Of a stretch of DNA of 64,000 nt, positions 36,749 through 51,021 are shown piece by piece. The stretch is from Pseudomonas sp. URIL14HWK12:I12 (GTDB taxonomy: Bacteria > Pseudomonadota > Gammaproteobacteria > Pseudomonadales > Pseudomonadaceae). The stretch's first letter is position 1; each line of letters starts with the position of its first letter. The notes beneath the pieces are model-generated. The model did not search any database. It was not told where the DNA came from and saw only the letters and a program-made list of their open reading frames with translations. The stretch spans positions 1 to 64,000 of the forward strand of contig NZ_QEQL01000001.1 of NCBI RefSeq assembly GCF_003097135.1, written 5' to 3'. Position numbers and translations under genes: made by a program.

Positions 36749-39019
36749 ATGTTAAACCGCGAGCTCGAAGTCACCCTCAACCTGGCCTTCAAGGAGGCCC
36801 GCTCGAAACGGCATGAATTCATGACCGTCGAGCACCTTCTGCTGGCCTTGTTGGACAATGAGGCGGCCGCGACCGTGCTACGTGCGTGCGGCGCCAACCT
36901 CGACAAGCTCAAGCACGACCTGCAAGAGTTTATCGATTCCACTACACCTCTGATCCCAGTACACGACGAAGATCGCGAAACCCAGCCTACCCTGGGCTTC
37001 CAGCGCGTGCTGCAGCGAGCGGTATTTCACGTTCAGAGCTCTGGCAAGCGCGAAGTCACCGGCGCCAACGTGCTTGTGGCCATCTTCAGCGAGCAGGAGA
37101 GCCAGGCGGTATTTCTGCTCAAGCAGCAAAACGTTGCCCGCATCGATGTTGTGAACTATATCGCCCATGGCATTTCGAAGGTGCCCGGCGCCGGTGACCA
37201 GCCCGAAGGGGATCAGGAGATGCCAGATGACGAGGGCGGCGAAGCTTCAGGCTCCAGTAATCCACTGGACGCTTATGCCAGCAATCTGAATGAGCAGGCC
37301 CGACAGGGTCGTATCGACCCTCTGGTAGGGCGTGAAAATGAAGTAGAGCGGGTAGCCCAGATTCTTGCCCGTCGTCGCAAGAACAACCCGTTGCTGGTGG
37401 GTGAAGCTGGGGTGGGTAAAACGGCAATTGCCGAAGGCCTGGCCAAACGCATCGTTGATAGCCAGGTTCCTGATCTGCTCGCCAACAGCGTCGTATATTC
37501 GCTGGATCTGGGTGCGCTGCTGGCCGGCACCAAGTATCGCGGTGATTTCGAGAAGCGCTTCAAAGCATTGCTGGGGGAGCTGCGCAAGCGTCCTCAGGCC
37601 ATCCTGTTCATTGATGAAATCCATACCATCATTGGCGCAGGCGCGGCATCGGGCGGCGTCATGGACGCCTCCAATTTGCTCAAGCCTCTGTTGTCCAGCG
37701 GGGAGATCCGTTGCATCGGCTCTACCACATTCCAGGAGTTTCGCGGCATCTTCGAAAAGGACCGCGCATTGGCGCGGCGCTTTCAGAAGGTCGATGTCAG
37801 CGAGCCTTCGGTGGAAGATACCATCGGCATTCTCCGCGGCCTCAAAGGGCGGTTCGAGCAGCACCACGAGATCGAGTACAGCGACGAGGCACTGCGTGCC
37901 GCAGCTGAGCTGGCTTCCCGGTACATCAACGACCGGCACATGCCTGACAAGGCGATCGATGTCATCGATGAGGCGGGCGCGTATCAGCGCTTGCAGCCTG
38001 TCGAGCGCCGGGTCAAGCGCATTGATGTGCCGCAGGTCGAGGACATCATTGCCAAGATTGCCCGAATTCCGCCCAAACATGTCACAACCTCTGACAAAGA
38101 GCTCCTGCGCAATCTTGAGCGTGACCTGAAGCTCACTGTGTTCGGCCAGGATGCAGCCATCGATTCTCTGGCCACTGCTATCAAGCTGTCCCGCGCCGGT
38201 CTCAAGGCGCCCGATAAGCCGGTTGGTTCGTTCCTGTTTGCTGGCCCAACGGGTGTGGGCAAGACCGAAGCTGCGCGTCAATTGGCCAAGGCTATGGGTA
38301 TTGAGCTGGTGCGCTTCGACATGTCCGAGTACATGGAGCGCCATACCGTGTCTCGGCTGATCGGTGCGCCTCCGGGTTACGTGGGCTTCGATCAGGGCGG
38401 GCTGCTCACCGAGGCGATTACTAAGCAACCGCATTGTGTGTTGTTGCTCGATGAGATCGAAAAAGCGCATCCGGAAGTCTTTAACCTGCTTCTGCAGGTC
38501 ATGGACCACGGTACCTTGACCGACAACAACGGGCGCAAGGCCGATTTCCGTAACGTGATCTTGATCATGACGACCAACGCTGGTGCTGAAACGGCTTCCC
38601 GGGCGTCCATCGGCTTCACGCAGCAAGATCATTCAACCGATGCGATGGAGGTTATCAAGAAGAGCTTCACGCCTGAATTCCGCAACCGTCTGGACACCAT
38701 CATCCAGTTTGGTCGGCTCTCGACGGAAGTTATCAAGAGCGTGGTCGACAAGTTCCTTACGGAGCTTCAAGCGCAGCTTGAGGATAAGCGCGTGCTGCTC
38801 GACGTTTCGGACGCTGCTCGTGGATGGCTCGCTGACAAGGGTTACGACGCGCAGATGGGGGCTCGCCCCATGGCGCGGCTTATCCAGGACAAGATCAAGC
38901 GGCCGCTCGCGGAGGAGATCCTCTTCGGAGAATTGTCAGAGCACGGCGGTACGGTGCATGTAGACCTGGAGGCGGGCGAGTTGACGTTCGACTTCGAGGT
39001 CGCTGTAGAAATGGCGTAG
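36749..39019 (+). CDS. clpA: ATP-dependent Clp protease ATP-binding subunit ClpA
   Basis: A 756-residue AAA+ unfoldase that feeds substrates to ClpP. It has an N-terminal ClpS-binding domain (about 1-145), an acidic linker, AAA module D1 with Walker A Gly218-Thr225 (GEAGVGKT), and D2 with Walker A Gly499-Thr506 (GPTGVGKT). The IGL-type loop for ClpP contact is expected in D2 (ASRASIGF region). It begins 30 bp after clpS, forming a clpS-clpA operon. Confidence 0.98.
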   Translation: MLNRELEVTLNLAFKEARSKRHEFMTVEHLLLALLDNEAAATVLRACGANLDKLKHDLQEFIDSTTPLIPVHDEDRETQPTLGFQRVLQRAVFHVQSSGKREVTGANVLVAIFSEQESQAVFLLKQQNVARIDVVNYIAHGISKVPGAGDQPEGDQEMPDDEGGEASGSSNPLDAYASNLNEQARQGRIDPLVGRENEVERVAQILARRRKNNPLLVGEAGVGKTAIAEGLAKRIVDSQVPDLLANSVVYSLDLGALLAGTKYRGDFEKRFKALLGELRKRPQAILFIDEIHTIIGAGAASGGVMDASNLLKPLLSSGEIRCIGSTTFQEFRGIFEKDRALARRFQKVDVSEPSVEDTIGILRGLKGRFEQHHEIEYSDEALRAAAELASRYINDRHMPDKAIDVIDEAGAYQRLQPVERRVKRIDVPQVEDIIAKIARIPPKHVTTSDKELLRNLERDLKLTVFGQDAAIDSLATAIKLSRAGLKAPDKPVGSFLFAGPTGVGKTEAARQLAKAMGIELVRFDMSEYMERHTVSRLIGAPPGYVGFDQGGLLTEAITKQPHCVLLLDEIEKAHPEVFNLLLQVMDHGTLTDNNGRKADFRNVILIMTTNAGAETASRASIGFTQQDHSTDAMEVIKKSFTPEFRNRLDTIIQFGRLSTEVIKSVVDKFLTELQAQLEDKRVLLDVSDAARGWLADKGYDAQMGARPMARLIQDKIKRPLAEEILFGELSEHGGTVHVDLEAGELTFDFEVAVEMA

Positions 39020-39064
39020 TGCAGAGGTGCCGGGGCCTAAGCGCTCCGGCAGCTCAGCTGCAAA

Positions 39065-39096
39065 CGAAAACGCCCGGCTCATGCCGGGCGTTTTCG
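39065..39096. terminator. bidirectional terminator between clpA and infA
   Basis: A perfect 14-bp stem (CGAAAACGCCCGGC / GCCGGGCGTTTTCG) with a TCAT loop has A/T tracts on both sides. It lies between the convergent clpA and infA genes and can serve both. Confidence 0.94.
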
Positions 39097-39107
39097 TATC
39101 TGCACTG

Positions 39108-39326
39108 TCAGCGGGCGCGGTAGTTGATGCGGCCTTTGCTCAGGTCGTAAGGGGTCAGTTCGACACGAACCTTGTCGCCGGTGAGAATGCGGATGTAGTT
39201 CTTGCGCATCTTTCCGGAGATGTGCGCGGTAACGACGTGCCCATTTTCCAACTCCACGCGAAACATGGTGTTGGGCAGGGTGTCGACGACAGTGCCTTCC
39301 ATTTCGAAGCTGTCTTCTTTCGACAT
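39108..39326 (-). CDS. infA: translation initiation factor IF-1
   Basis: A 72-residue S1/OB-fold protein that occupies the ribosomal A site during initiation. The sequence is nearly invariant in the family: [40 protein letters not shown] and [18 protein letters not shown]. It is transcribed singly, convergent with clpA. Confidence 0.99.
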   Translation of the reverse strand: MSKEDSFEMEGTVVDTLPNTMFRVELENGHVVTAHISGKMRKNYIRILTGDKVRVELTPYDLSKGRINYRAR

Positions 39327-39423
39327 GCAGTAAAACCCTCGGTGTTTTGATGGCCCGGTGCAACCGCGCCAGGCAAAAAGTGGCGCGTATTGTGCCTTAA
39401 AAACAGACCATTAGCCAAGGTCT

Positions 39424-40131
39424 TCAGTTCAAGGTAACCCACCGCTGATTGATCAGCAGCTCGATTGGGCGATACTGGGTCTTGTAGCTCATCTTTTTGC
39501 AGTTCTTGATCCAGTAGCCCAGGTAGACGGCGTCTAGCTGCAGCCGCAGGGTTTCGGTGATCTGCCAGAGGATGGCGAAGCGGCCAAGGCTGCGCTGCTC
39601 CTGCTCGGGTTCATAGAAGGTGTAAACCGCAGATAGGCCATTGGGCAGGATGTCCGTGACCGCGACCGCCAGCAGGTCGCCGGCCAGCCGAAATTCGAAG
39701 AATCGGCTGAAATGCAGTTCGCGAACCAGAAACGTGGAGAATTGTTCGCGGCTGGGCGGATACATATCTCCGTCAGCATGGCGCTGCTCAATGTAGCGCC
39801 GGTAAAGGTCGAAGTATTCCTCAGTGAAGCGTGGCGGGCACTCATGTACGGTGAGGTCTGCGTTGCGCTTGAGAATACGGCGCTGTGTGCGGGTAGGGGC
39901 AAAGGCCTGGGCGGGAATGCGCGCAGGAACACAAGCGCTGCAGCGTTGGCAGTGGGGCCGGTAGAGATGGTCGCCGCTGCGGCGAAACCCCATCTCCGAG
40001 AGGTCTGCATACACGCTCGCGTCCATGGGCTGGCTCGGGTCCAGGAACAGGGTGGTCGCCTGCTCATCGGGCAGATAGCTGCAAGCGTGCGGTTGAGTGG
40101 CATAGAACTTAAGGCGCGCCAGCTCAGTCAT
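39424..40131 (-). CDS. bpt: aspartate/glutamate leucyltransferase (arginyltransferase family)
   Basis: A 235-residue aminoacyl-tRNA-protein transferase of the Bpt/Ate1 family that adds leucine to N-terminal Asp or Glu, creating N-degrons. The N-terminal Cys cluster ([23 protein letters not shown]) and the C-terminal [22 protein letters not shown] are diagnostic. The ATG giving [12 protein letters not shown] matches the family; upstream codons are unlikely. It lies 59 bp after aat, so the two transferases form one operon opposite clpS-clpA. Confidence 0.95.
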   Translation of the reverse strand: MTELARLKFYATQPHACSYLPDEQATTLFLDPSQPMDASVYADLSEMGFRRSGDHLYRPHCQRCSACVPARIPAQAFAPTRTQRRILKRNADLTVHECPPRFTEEYFDLYRRYIEQRHADGDMYPPSREQFSTFLVRELHFSRFFEFRLAGDLLAVAVTDILPNGLSAVYTFYEPEQEQRSLGRFAILWQITETLRLQLDAVYLGYWIKNCKKMSYKTQYRPIELLINQRWVTLN

Positions 40132-40190
40132 GATCGGCCCTCGGGGTGAAGCGTTCAGCTTTGAGTGTAAGCGCTGGGTGCGAAGTTCGC

Positions 40191-40871
40191 CTAGCGTTGC
40201 CACCCTGCGATGCTGGGTGCGTCAATGTGGTCTCGCAGAATCTGGACGAATTCGGCACGCGGCATGGGCGCCGCGCCCAGGCTTTCCAGGTGGCGAGTTG
40301 GCATCTGGCAATCGATCAGAACAAAGCCGGAGGCAGCGAGGTGGCGAGCCAGGGTAACGAACCCGACCTTGGAAGCGTTGGCTGCGCGGCTGAACATTGA
40401 TTCGCCGAAGAAAACCTGGCCCATGGCTACTCCGTAGAGCCCGCCTGCCAGCTGCTCGCCCTCCCAGACCTCCACCGAGTGGGCATAACCCAGAGCATGC
40501 AGTTGGCCGTAGGCCTGGCGCATGGCGCCGGTGATCCAGGTCTGATCGGTGTAATCGCGGGGGGCTGCGCAGGCGGTGATGACATCGGAGAACGCCTGGT
40601 CGAACGTAACGGTGAACCGGCCCTGGCGCATCAACTTGGCCAGGCTACGGGAAACGTGAACTTGGTCCGGCCGCAGCACGGTTCGTGGGTCAGGTGACCA
40701 CCAGAGTATCGGCTGGCCCTGTTCGAACCATGGAAATATGCCGGCGCGGTAGGCATTGACCAGCCGTTGCGGGCTGAGATCCCCGCCGGCGGCCAGCAGG
40801 CCATTGGGCTCGCGCAAGGCGCGCTCGACAGGGGGGAAGGCCAGGTCGTTGCGGTCCAGCCAGGTGAGCAT
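40191..40871 (-). CDS. aat: leucyl/phenylalanyl-tRNA-protein transferase
   Basis: A 226-residue enzyme that adds Leu or Phe to N-terminal Arg or Lys, generating N-degrons for ClpS/ClpAP. The family motifs [46 protein letters not shown], and [18 protein letters not shown] are clear. It is upstream of bpt in the same operon. In P. aeruginosa a thioredoxin reductase gene lies between aat and ftsK; none is present here. Confidence 0.97.
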   Translation of the reverse strand: MLTWLDRNDLAFPPVERALREPNGLLAAGGDLSPQRLVNAYRAGIFPWFEQGQPILWWSPDPRTVLRPDQVHVSRSLAKLMRQGRFTVTFDQAFSDVITACAAPRDYTDQTWITGAMRQAYGQLHALGYAHSVEVWEGEQLAGGLYGVAMGQVFFGESMFSRAANASKVGFVTLARHLAASGFVLIDCQMPTRHLESLGAAPMPRAEFVQILRDHIDAPSIAGWQR

Positions 40872-41188
40872 GGGGGTGCCTCTGCCAGAAGGGGAGGGCG
40901 AAAGTATCGCGGCTGCCGCTACGGATACGCAATGATTTCATCCAGGCAATCCGGAACTGAACAGTGGGCAAGTGGTCAACGGCGAGCGGGCTAAGAAATT
41001 GTTGCAGGTCCCTTGCATAACCCTTTGACGGCCAAAGCATTTACAGGCTGAAATTGGCGCTTGCGGCTCTACCCGTGGCAAGCTTGCAGCAAACCCGTAC
41101 AATGTACCCGGCCATCACGTTTCCGCCGCCTGGCCCACGGCGTTGTTTTCATCCGCCAGAGCGCCTCGTGCGCAGGAACGCACCCGTT

Positions 41189-43780
41189 TTGAAGAAGTCG
41201 ACCGCCGCAACCTCCCAACAGCACCCCGCCTGGCGCCTGCAATTGCATTATCGGCTCAAGGAAGGGGCACTCATCGCCATGGGTGCGTTGTGCCTCTACC
41301 TGTGGATGGCCTTGCTGAGCTACGACGCTACCGACCCCGGTTTCAGCCACCCCAGCAACGCGTTGCAAGTGCAGAATGCTGCTGGCCGTGCCGGGGCCTA
41401 TGTAGCCGACATCCTGTTCATGGTGCTGGGTTATTTCGCCTACATTTTCCCCTTGCTGCTGGCGGTCAAGACCTGGCAGATATTCCGTGAACGTCATCAG
41501 CCCTGGCAGTGGAGCGGCTGGCTGTTTTCCTGGCGCCTGATTGGCCTCGTGTTTCTGGTGCTATCCGGCGCGGCCCTGGCGCACATTCATTTCCATGGAG
41601 CCAGCAGCCTGCCAGCGGCCGCAGGCGGTGCGCTTGGAGAAAGCCTGGGCGATCTTGCACGTAGCGCCTTGAATGTGCAGGGCAGCACGCTTTTGTTCAT
41701 TGCCCTGTTCCTGTTCGGCCTCACCGTATTCACAGACCTTTCCTGGTTCAAGGTGATGGACATCACCGGCAAGATTACCCTAGACCTGCTGGAGCTCTTC
41801 ACTGGCATGTTCAGCCGCTGGTGGGCTGCACGTAACGAACGCCGGCAGCTGGTGGCACAGTTGCGCCTGGCCGAGGCGCCGGAGCGCCCAGCTGCAAAAC
41901 CGGGCAAGCGCAACAACGCGGTGCTCGATGTTGAACCGGATTTCGATTTCGAGGCCGAGCCTGCGCTCAAGCCCGCAGTCAATGTGCGCGCCGAACCGCG
42001 TATCGAGCCGCTTTCCCTGACGCAAACGCCTTCCGTCGCTGCGCCTGCAGCTGCAGCGCCCGCCAAACGAGAGCCGCCTCGCATCGAGCCGATCCTTCCG
42101 CCGTGGGAAGACGACGAAGCCGAACCGGAGCCGTTCTCTGCGCGGCAGGCCGCGCCCGCCGTGGCTGCCGCTGCTCGCACCCACACACCGCCCATCGTAC
42201 CGCTGTCTTCGGGCACCCCAGAGGCGCCCAGCAAGCGCGTGCAGCAGGAAAAACAAGCGCCGCTGGTGGATGCTTCGCTAGAAGGTACTTTGCCGCCCTT
42301 GACCTTGCTGGACCCCGCCGAGGCCAAGCGCGTCCAGTATTCGAACGAGGCCCTGGCGCGCACAGGTGAGCTGCTCGAAATAAAGCTCAAGGAGTTCGGC
42401 GTGGAGGTCACGGTTGATTCCATTCACCCAGGCCCGGTAATTACGCGTTACGAAATTCAGCCCGCCGCCGGCGTTAAGGTGAGCCGCATTGCCAACCTTG
42501 CCAAGGACCTCGCGCGGTCCCTGGCCGTGATGAGTGTGCGTGTGGTGGAGGTAATTCCAGGCAAGACCACCGTCGGTATCGAGATCCCCAACGACGACCG
42601 GCAAATGGTGCGCTTTTCCGAGGTGTTGCAGTCGAGCGCCTATGACGACGCCAAGTCGCCTGTCACTCTGGCATTGGGCCATGACATCGGCGGCAAACCG
42701 GTGATTACCGACCTTGCCAAGATGCCTCACCTTCTGGTGGCCGGTACCACCGGCTCCGGTAAGTCGGTGGGTGTAAACGCAATGATCCTGTCTGTGTTGT
42801 TCAAGTCGTCGCCCAAGGATGCGCGGTTGATCATGATCGACCCCAAGATGCTCGAGCTCTCCATCTACGAAGGCATTCCGCACCTGCTATGCCCTGTGGT
42901 CACCGACATGAAGGACGCCGCCAACGCATTGCGCTGGAGCGTGGCCGAGATGGAGCGGCGCTACAAACTCATGGCCGCTATGGGCGTGCGCAACCTTGCC
43001 GGCTTCAACCGCAAAGTCAAGGATGCCGAGGAAGCAGGGCAGACCATCCCTGACCCACTCTATCGCCGTCAGAGCATGGACGATGAGGCGCCCGTGCTCG
43101 ATACCCTGCCGACCATCGTGGTAGTGGTGGATGAATTCGCCGACATGATGATGATCGTCGGCAAGAAAGTGGAAGAGCTCATCGCCCGGATCGCGCAAAA
43201 GGCCCGCGCTGCCGGCATTCACCTGATCCTGGCAACCCAGCGCCCTTCCGTCGACGTGATTACTGGCCTGATCAAGGCCAACATTCCCACCCGAATGGCC
43301 TTCCAGGTGTCCAGCAAGATCGACTCGCGGACCATCATCGACCAAGGCGGCGCCGAGCAGTTGCTTGGCCATGGTGACATGCTCTATATGCCGCCCGGCA
43401 CCAGCCTTCCCATTCGGGTGCACGGTGCCTTCGTGTCCGATGACGAGGTCCATCGCGTTGTCGAGGCGTGGAAGCAACGCGGCGCGCCTGACTACAACGA
43501 CGACATCCTCAATGGCGTCGAAGAGGGCGCAGGCAGCTTCGAAGGTGGCAGTGGTGGTGGCGACGGGGACGACAGCGAAAGCGACCCGCTGTACGATGAG
43601 GCAGTCAATTTCGTTCTCGAAAGTCGTCGCGCTTCTATCTCCTCAGTGCAGCGCAAGCTCAAGATTGGTTACAACCGCGCTGCGCGGATGATCGAAGCGA
43701 TGGAAATGGCCGGCGTGGTCACGCCAATGAACAGCAATGGCTCCCGTGATGTGATCGCGCCTGGCCAGATGCGCGACTGA
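41189..43780 (+). CDS. ftsK: DNA translocase FtsK
   Basis: A septal DNA pump for chromosome dimer resolution. The N-terminal membrane domain (about 35-190) has four helices. A Pro/Ala/Glu-rich linker (about 230-370) follows, then the RecA-like motor with Walker A GTTGSGKS and Walker [12 protein letters not shown]. The C-terminal gamma winged helix ([29 protein letters not shown]) recognises KOPS. I propose the TTG at 41189 giving a start of [15 protein letters not shown] (863 residues), comparable with related proteins; a GTG at 41168 or upstream ATGs are alternatives. The stop is certain. Confidence 0.95.
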   Translation: MKKSTAATSQQHPAWRLQLHYRLKEGALIAMGALCLYLWMALLSYDATDPGFSHPSNALQVQNAAGRAGAYVADILFMVLGYFAYIFPLLLAVKTWQIFRERHQPWQWSGWLFSWRLIGLVFLVLSGAALAHIHFHGASSLPAAAGGALGESLGDLARSALNVQGSTLLFIALFLFGLTVFTDLSWFKVMDITGKITLDLLELFTGMFSRWWAARNERRQLVAQLRLAEAPERPAAKPGKRNNAVLDVEPDFDFEAEPALKPAVNVRAEPRIEPLSLTQTPSVAAPAAAAPAKREPPRIEPILPPWEDDEAEPEPFSARQAAPAVAAAARTHTPPIVPLSSGTPEAPSKRVQQEKQAPLVDASLEGTLPPLTLLDPAEAKRVQYSNEALARTGELLEIKLKEFGVEVTVDSIHPGPVITRYEIQPAAGVKVSRIANLAKDLARSLAVMSVRVVEVIPGKTTVGIEIPNDDRQMVRFSEVLQSSAYDDAKSPVTLALGHDIGGKPVITDLAKMPHLLVAGTTGSGKSVGVNAMILSVLFKSSPKDARLIMIDPKMLELSIYEGIPHLLCPVVTDMKDAANALRWSVAEMERRYKLMAAMGVRNLAGFNRKVKDAEEAGQTIPDPLYRRQSMDDEAPVLDTLPTIVVVVDEFADMMMIVGKKVEELIARIAQKARAAGIHLILATQRPSVDVITGLIKANIPTRMAFQVSSKIDSRTIIDQGGAEQLLGHGDMLYMPPGTSLPIRVHGAFVSDDEVHRVVEAWKQRGAPDYNDDILNGVEEGAGSFEGGSGGGDGDDSESDPLYDEAVNFVLESRRASISSVQRKLKIGYNRAARMIEAMEMAGVVTPMNSNGSRDVIAPGQMRD

Positions 43781-43840
43781 TTTGATTTCCGGCCCACGGC
43801 ATGTGGGCCATTCACTCTGAAGCTCCACCCGAGGAACTCC

Positions 43841-44464
43841 ATGCGCCTGATTCGCCTGTTGCTGGTTTCGGCCCTGGCCCTTGGCAGCGCCGCTGCCCAG
43901 GCCGATGAGCAAGCGGTCAAATCCCTGACCCAGCTGCTCGACCAGTCCAAGACTCTGACCGGTAATTTTTCCCAGCTGACCCTGGACGGCAGTGGCACCC
44001 AATTGCAGGAAACCCGGGGCCAGATGGCCTTGCAGCGCCCGGGGCTGTTCTATTGGCACACTGATGCACCCCAGGAGCAACTGATGGTATCGAACGGCGA
44101 GAAGGTATCGCTGTGGGATCCCGATCTGGAGCAGGTCACCGTCAAGAAGCTCGACCAGCGCCTGACCCAGACCCCTGCGTTGTTGCTGTCAGGTGATACC
44201 TCCAAGATCAGCCAGAGCTTCGATATCACCTCCAAGCAGGCCGGCGACGTTATTGATTTCACCCTCAAGCCGCGCAGCAAAGACACCCTGTTCGACTCGC
44301 TGCGCCTTTCGTTTCGGCGCGGTACCATCAACGACATGCAGCTGATCGATAACGTCGGCCAGCGCACGAACATCCTCTTCACCGGTGTCCAGGCCAACCA
44401 GCCCATCCCGGCAAGCAAGTTCACCTTCGACATCCCCAAGGGTGCCGATGTGATCCAAGAGTAA
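43841..44464 (+). CDS. lolA: outer-membrane lipoprotein carrier protein LolA
   Basis: A 207-residue periplasmic chaperone that shuttles lipoproteins from LolCDE to LolB. It has a signal peptide (1 to about 21, [16 protein letters not shown]). The mature beta-barrel-like fold shows [28 protein letters not shown] and the C-terminal [12 protein letters not shown]. It lies 60 bp after ftsK and 6 bp before rarA. Confidence 0.97.
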   Translation: MRLIRLLLVSALALGSAAAQADEQAVKSLTQLLDQSKTLTGNFSQLTLDGSGTQLQETRGQMALQRPGLFYWHTDAPQEQLMVSNGEKVSLWDPDLEQVTVKKLDQRLTQTPALLLSGDTSKISQSFDITSKQAGDVIDFTLKPRSKDTLFDSLRLSFRRGTINDMQLIDNVGQRTNILFTGVQANQPIPASKFTFDIPKGADVIQE

Positions 44465-44470
44465 CTCGCA

Positions 44471-47132
<2,662 letters not shown>

Positions 47133-48524
47133 ATGAAGTACCTGCCACTGTTTCACACCCTTGCCGGGCGCCAGGTGCTGGTGGTCGGCGGGGGCGAGAT
47201 CGCGCTGCGCAAGTCACGCCTGGTGGCCAATGCGGGGGCATGCTTGCGTGTAGTGGCGCCTGCCATCGAGCCGCAACTGGCGCAATTGCTCGCCGAGCAG
47301 GCGGGCGAAAGTCTGCTGCGAGGCTACCGGCACGAGGATCAGGACGGTTGCCAGCTCGTCATCGCAGCCACGGATGACACCGAGCTCAATGCGCAGGTGT
47401 CGGCCGAAGCCCACCGGCGTGGTGTGCCGGTCAACGTAGTGGATGCCCCTGCGCTGTGTTCGGTGATCTTCCCGGCGATCGTCGATCGCTCTCCCTTGGT
47501 GGTTGCGGTGTCCAGCGGCGGCGATGCGCCGGTGCTGGCGCGGCTCATTCGTGCGAGGCTGGAGGCTTGGATTCCGGCCCGCTATGGCGAGCTTGCCGCC
47601 CTGGCTGCGCGCTTTCGTGACCGGGTCAAGCAGCTTTATCCCAATACCAATCAGCGCAGGGCTTTCTGGGAGGAAGTGTTCCAGGGGCCGGTGGCAGACC
47701 GCCAGCTGGCCGGGCAGGGCGAGGAGGCCGCGCGGCTGCTGGCCGAGCGCGTCGAAGGCGCGCCGCCCCATGCTCCGGGTGAGGTATACCTGGTCGGCGC
47801 AGGCCCAGGCGATCCAGACCTGCTCACCTTCCGTGCCTTGCGCTTGATGCAGCAGGCCGACGTGGTGCTTTACGACCGCCTCGTGGCGCCCTCGATCATC
47901 GACCTGTGCCGCCGCGATGCCGAGCGTATTTATGTTGGCAAACGGCGCGCCGAACACGCGGTGCCCCAAGGCGAAATCAACCAGTTGCTGGTACAGCTGG
48001 CCAAGGAAGGCAAGCGGGTGGTGCGGCTCAAGGGCGGCGACCCGTTCATATTCGGCCGCGGGGGCGAGGAGATCGAGGAGCTGGCAGCCCACGGCATCCC
48101 CTTCCAGGTGGTGCCCGGGATCACCGCAGCCAGTGGCTGCGCAGCCTACGCCGGTATCCCACTGACCCACCGGGACCATGCACAATCGGTGCGCTTCATC
48201 ACCGGCCACCTCAAGGACGGCACCACCGACCTGCCATGGAGTGACCTTGTCGCACCGGGGCAGACCCTGGTGTTCTACATGGGGCTGGTAGGGTTGCCGG
48301 CCATCTGTGAAGGGCTGATTCGCCATGGGCGTGCGGTTGATACCCCGGCCGCCCTGATTCAGCAGGGCACCACCGCGCACCAACGCGTGTTCACCGGCAC
48401 CCTGGGTGACCTGCCCGCGCTGGTGGCCGAGCACGAAGTGCACGCACCGACATTGGTAATTGTCGGGGAGGTGGTCACTTTGCGTGAGAAGCTCGCCTGG
48501 TTTGAGGGCGCGGGGCAGCTTTGA
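47133..48524 (+). CDS. cysG: siroheme synthase CysG (trifunctional)
   Basis: A 463-residue enzyme. The N-terminal domain (1 to about 205, NAD-binding GGGEIALRK) is a precorrin-2 dehydrogenase/ferrochelatase. The C-terminal domain (about 215-463, [22 protein letters not shown] and [20 protein letters not shown]) is uroporphyrinogen III methyltransferase. Together they make siroheme for sulfite and nitrite reductases. Its ATG follows the serS stop directly, so it is coupled to serS. Confidence 0.98.
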   Translation: MKYLPLFHTLAGRQVLVVGGGEIALRKSRLVANAGACLRVVAPAIEPQLAQLLAEQAGESLLRGYRHEDQDGCQLVIAATDDTELNAQVSAEAHRRGVPVNVVDAPALCSVIFPAIVDRSPLVVAVSSGGDAPVLARLIRARLEAWIPARYGELAALAARFRDRVKQLYPNTNQRRAFWEEVFQGPVADRQLAGQGEEAARLLAERVEGAPPHAPGEVYLVGAGPGDPDLLTFRALRLMQQADVVLYDRLVAPSIIDLCRRDAERIYVGKRRAEHAVPQGEINQLLVQLAKEGKRVVRLKGGDPFIFGRGGEEIEELAAHGIPFQVVPGITAASGCAAYAGIPLTHRDHAQSVRFITGHLKDGTTDLPWSDLVAPGQTLVFYMGLVGLPAICEGLIRHGRAVDTPAALIQQGTTAHQRVFTGTLGDLPALVAEHEVHAPTLVIVGEVVTLREKLAWFEGAGQL

Positions 48525-48531
48525 TCGCGTT

Positions 48532-48559
48532 GACGTTCAACCAAGCGCGGTTGAACGTC
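48532..48559. terminator. hairpin between convergent cysG and hypothetical gene
   Basis: An 11-bp inverted repeat (GACGTTCAACC / GGTTGAACGTC) with a 6-nt loop begins 8 bp after the cysG stop and covers the last codons of the opposing gene. There is no T-tract on either side, so termination is possible but not proven. Confidence 0.4.
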
Positions 48560-48980
48560 TGATCATTGCCAGCAAGCGTTCGGCCTGGTCGGTGGCCGGC
48601 TGGCTGTCGCTGCCTGTGCTTGCTGTGCTTTCACCGCCAGCGCTGGCAGCAACGCGGGGAACCTCCGCGCTGCTGGTCGCCGCGACGTCCGTGCTGGCGT
48701 TGTTGGTAGCCTGCTCATCCTTGATACCGAGCTTCTCCTTCATGATCTGCGCGATCTTGTTTTCGATCTGAGCGCGTCGATCAGCGGGCATTTTTTGTAA
48801 TGAATCTTCACTCAGCCCCAACTGCGCCAAAATCAAGGCCCGCAGGCGCTGCGCTGGCGTCATTCCCATAAACGCCGCGAATTCCGCGGCCGCGCCTGTG
48901 GTGTTGTCGTTGTCGTCTGCCTTGCGGTTGCCCGGGACACGGGTGACCTGTAAAGCCTTGCTGATTTCGGTGATGCTCAT
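48537..48980 (-). CDS. conserved-looking hypothetical protein with disordered tail
   Basis: A 147-residue soluble protein with no signal peptide. The N-terminal part is polar; a helical core (about 33-90, FAAFMGMTPAQRLRALILAQLG, then RRAQIENKIAQIMKEKLG) looks folded. The stretch about 92-130 is Ala/Ser/Thr-rich and probably disordered, and a helix (AERLLAMIRRS) closes it. A strong GGAGG ribosome site lies 6 bp before the ATG, supporting a real gene. I do not recognise the family. It is divergent from the secretion operon. Confidence 0.72.
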   Translation of the reverse strand: MSITEISKALQVTRVPGNRKADDNDNTTGAAAEFAAFMGMTPAQRLRALILAQLGLSEDSLQKMPADRRAQIENKIAQIMKEKLGIKDEQATNNASTDVAATSSAEVPRVAASAGGESTASTGSDSQPATDQAERLLAMIRRSTALG

Positions 48981-49296
48981 GAGCGCCTCCCTGGTTGATA
49001 CCCTTCATAAGCAAAGCCCGGGCCAACCGCTGCAGGCAGCGTGCTAGAAGGCTTTGCGCTTGCCGGCCTGGGCAAAGCCGGCAATTGCCTGCCGCTTCGG
49101 AGCATTCCGTTGCCGCCCTTCGTCGGCTGCCACTGGCTGCGTCAGCGCCATGGCGCTAGTGTCGCTTTCGGCCCCGCATGGGCGCCAACCTGTTGTCCAC
49201 CCAGTGCTTTCCTGCGGTGATAGGACTTGGCCATGATGGCGGAATGAAACGGAACTTCTACGGTCACATGTGCCGATTCGGACTTCAGGTACCTCT
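48981..49296. other. divergent promoter region before the type I secretion operon
   Basis: About 316 bp separate the hypothetical gene from the ABC transporter gene. A GCCGGC inverted repeat lies near 49060-49082. I see no confident promoter boxes and no credible ORF; a 94-codon antisense frame has no supporting features. Confidence 0.4.
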
Positions 49297-51021
49297 ATGC
49301 GCCTCTCCCTCGACCCTCGCAACGACATCGACGCCGCCTTGCTGGCTTACCGCAAGGTGTTCTGGTCGCTGGCGATTTTCAGTGGCGTGATCAACCTGCT
49401 GGTGCTGGTGCCTTCGCTTTACATGATGCAGGTTTACGACCGCGTGCTCACCAGCCGCAACGAGACCACCCTGCTGATGCTCACTGCCATTGCTCTGGGG
49501 CTATTTTGGGTAAGCGGGTTGATCGAGTGGCTGCGCGGGCAGGTGATGATCCGCATGAGTTCGGGGATCGATGAACAACTGGCGGGCCGCCTGTACGACG
49601 CGACGTTCGCTCGCAGCCTGCGCACCCGCGATGGCAACCCGGCCCAAGTGTTCGCCGATCTGACGCAACTGCGCCAGTTCATCACCGGGCAGGGCATGCT
49701 GGCGATGCTAGATGCGCCGTGGTTGCCGGTGTTCATGATCATCGCGTTCCTGTTCCATCCTTGGTTCGGCATCCTTTCGCTGGTGGTGGCGTTGCTGTTG
49801 ATCGGCCTTGCACTCTGGGGCGAGATGTCGACCCGGCCCTTGCTGATGGAGGCCAACGGGTATTCGGCCAAGGCCGGCAACTATGTGAACGCTACCCTGC
49901 AGAATGCCGAAGTGATACAGGCCATGGGCCTGTTGCCTGCGCTGCGCCAGCGGTGGTACAGCCTGCAGCAGCATATGATCAGCGCGCAGGCCGATGCCAG
50001 CGACCGTAGCGCGCGCATCACGGCCATGACGCGCTTCGTGCGTATCGCCGCGCAGTCTTTGTCGCTGGGCCTGGGCGCCCTGCTGGTGCTGGAAGGGCAG
50101 ATCAGTGCCGGGATGATGATCGCCATGTCGCTGCTCCTGGGGCGCGCGCTGGCGCCGGTGGAAGTGGCCATCGCCTCCTGGAAGACCTTCGTCGGGGCGC
50201 GGCAGTCCTATCATCGCCTCACCGCGCTGCTGCACGAAGAGCCTGAACGCGTACCGCCACTGCCTTTGCCGGCGCCCACCGGTGCACTCAGTGTCGAACA
50301 GCTGGACATCGGCCCGCCTGGCGCAGCGGAGCCGGTGCTGCGTGGTGTGCAGTTCGCCCTCCAGCCCGGCGAAGTGCTAGCGGTGATCGGCCCTAGCGCC
50401 TCGGGTAAATCAAGCCTTGCACGCGCACTGGTCGGCATCTGGCGCCCCAGTGCAGGCAATGTACGCCTCGATGGCGCGCCATTGGATCAGTGGGCGGCCG
50501 AGCACCTTGGCCCGTACCTTGGCTACCTTCCTCAAGATATCGAGCTGTTCGACGGAAGTGTCGCGGAAAACATCTCTCGCTTCGGCGACCTGGCCGCTGA
50601 GCCGATCATCCAAGCGGCACGCCATGCCGGCATCCACGACATGATCCTGCGTTTCCCCAATGGTTACGACACTCGCCTGGGCCCCGGTGGCCTTGGCTTG
50701 TCCGGGGGGCAGAAGCAGCGCCTGGGCCTTGCCCGTGCGCTGTTCGGCATGCCGAAACTGGTCGTGCTCGACGAGCCTAATTCCAATCTCGACGAGGCCG
50801 GCGAAGCGGCACTCGTGCAAGCTTTGCGGGCATTGAAAAACGCTGGCAGTACTGTGGTGATGATTACCCACCGCCCGAGCATTTTAGGGGTGGTGGATCG
50901 CATTCTGGTGCTCAATAACGGCCGACAACAGCTCTACGGCCCGAAAGAGCAAGTGCTCAAGGCCGTATTGCCGCCTCAGCAAACCCCAACCGTGATCAAA
51001 GGAGCCCGCCAGGATGGCTGA
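49297..51021 (+). CDS. type I secretion system permease/ATPase (AprD/PrtD family)
   Basis: A 574-residue inner-membrane ABC exporter. The membrane domain (about 20-300) has six helices. The nucleotide-binding domain carries Walker A Gly365-Ser372 (GPSASGKS), the signature LSGGQKQRLGLARALFG and Walker B LVVLDEPNSNLDE. There is no N-terminal C39 peptidase, as expected for the AprD/PrtD class that exports RTX proteins without leader cleavage. The ATG giving MRLSLDPRND has AGG seven bases upstream. It overlaps the HlyD gene by 8 bp. Confidence 0.95.
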   Translation: MRLSLDPRNDIDAALLAYRKVFWSLAIFSGVINLLVLVPSLYMMQVYDRVLTSRNETTLLMLTAIALGLFWVSGLIEWLRGQVMIRMSSGIDEQLAGRLYDATFARSLRTRDGNPAQVFADLTQLRQFITGQGMLAMLDAPWLPVFMIIAFLFHPWFGILSLVVALLLIGLALWGEMSTRPLLMEANGYSAKAGNYVNATLQNAEVIQAMGLLPALRQRWYSLQQHMISAQADASDRSARITAMTRFVRIAAQSLSLGLGALLVLEGQISAGMMIAMSLLLGRALAPVEVAIASWKTFVGARQSYHRLTALLHEEPERVPPLPLPAPTGALSVEQLDIGPPGAAEPVLRGVQFALQPGEVLAVIGPSASGKSSLARALVGIWRPSAGNVRLDGAPLDQWAAEHLGPYLGYLPQDIELFDGSVAENISRFGDLAAEPIIQAARHAGIHDMILRFPNGYDTRLGPGGLGLSGGQKQRLGLARALFGMPKLVVLDEPNSNLDEAGEAALVQALRALKNAGSTVVMITHRPSILGVVDRILVLNNGRQQLYGPKEQVLKAVLPPQQTPTVIKGARQDG

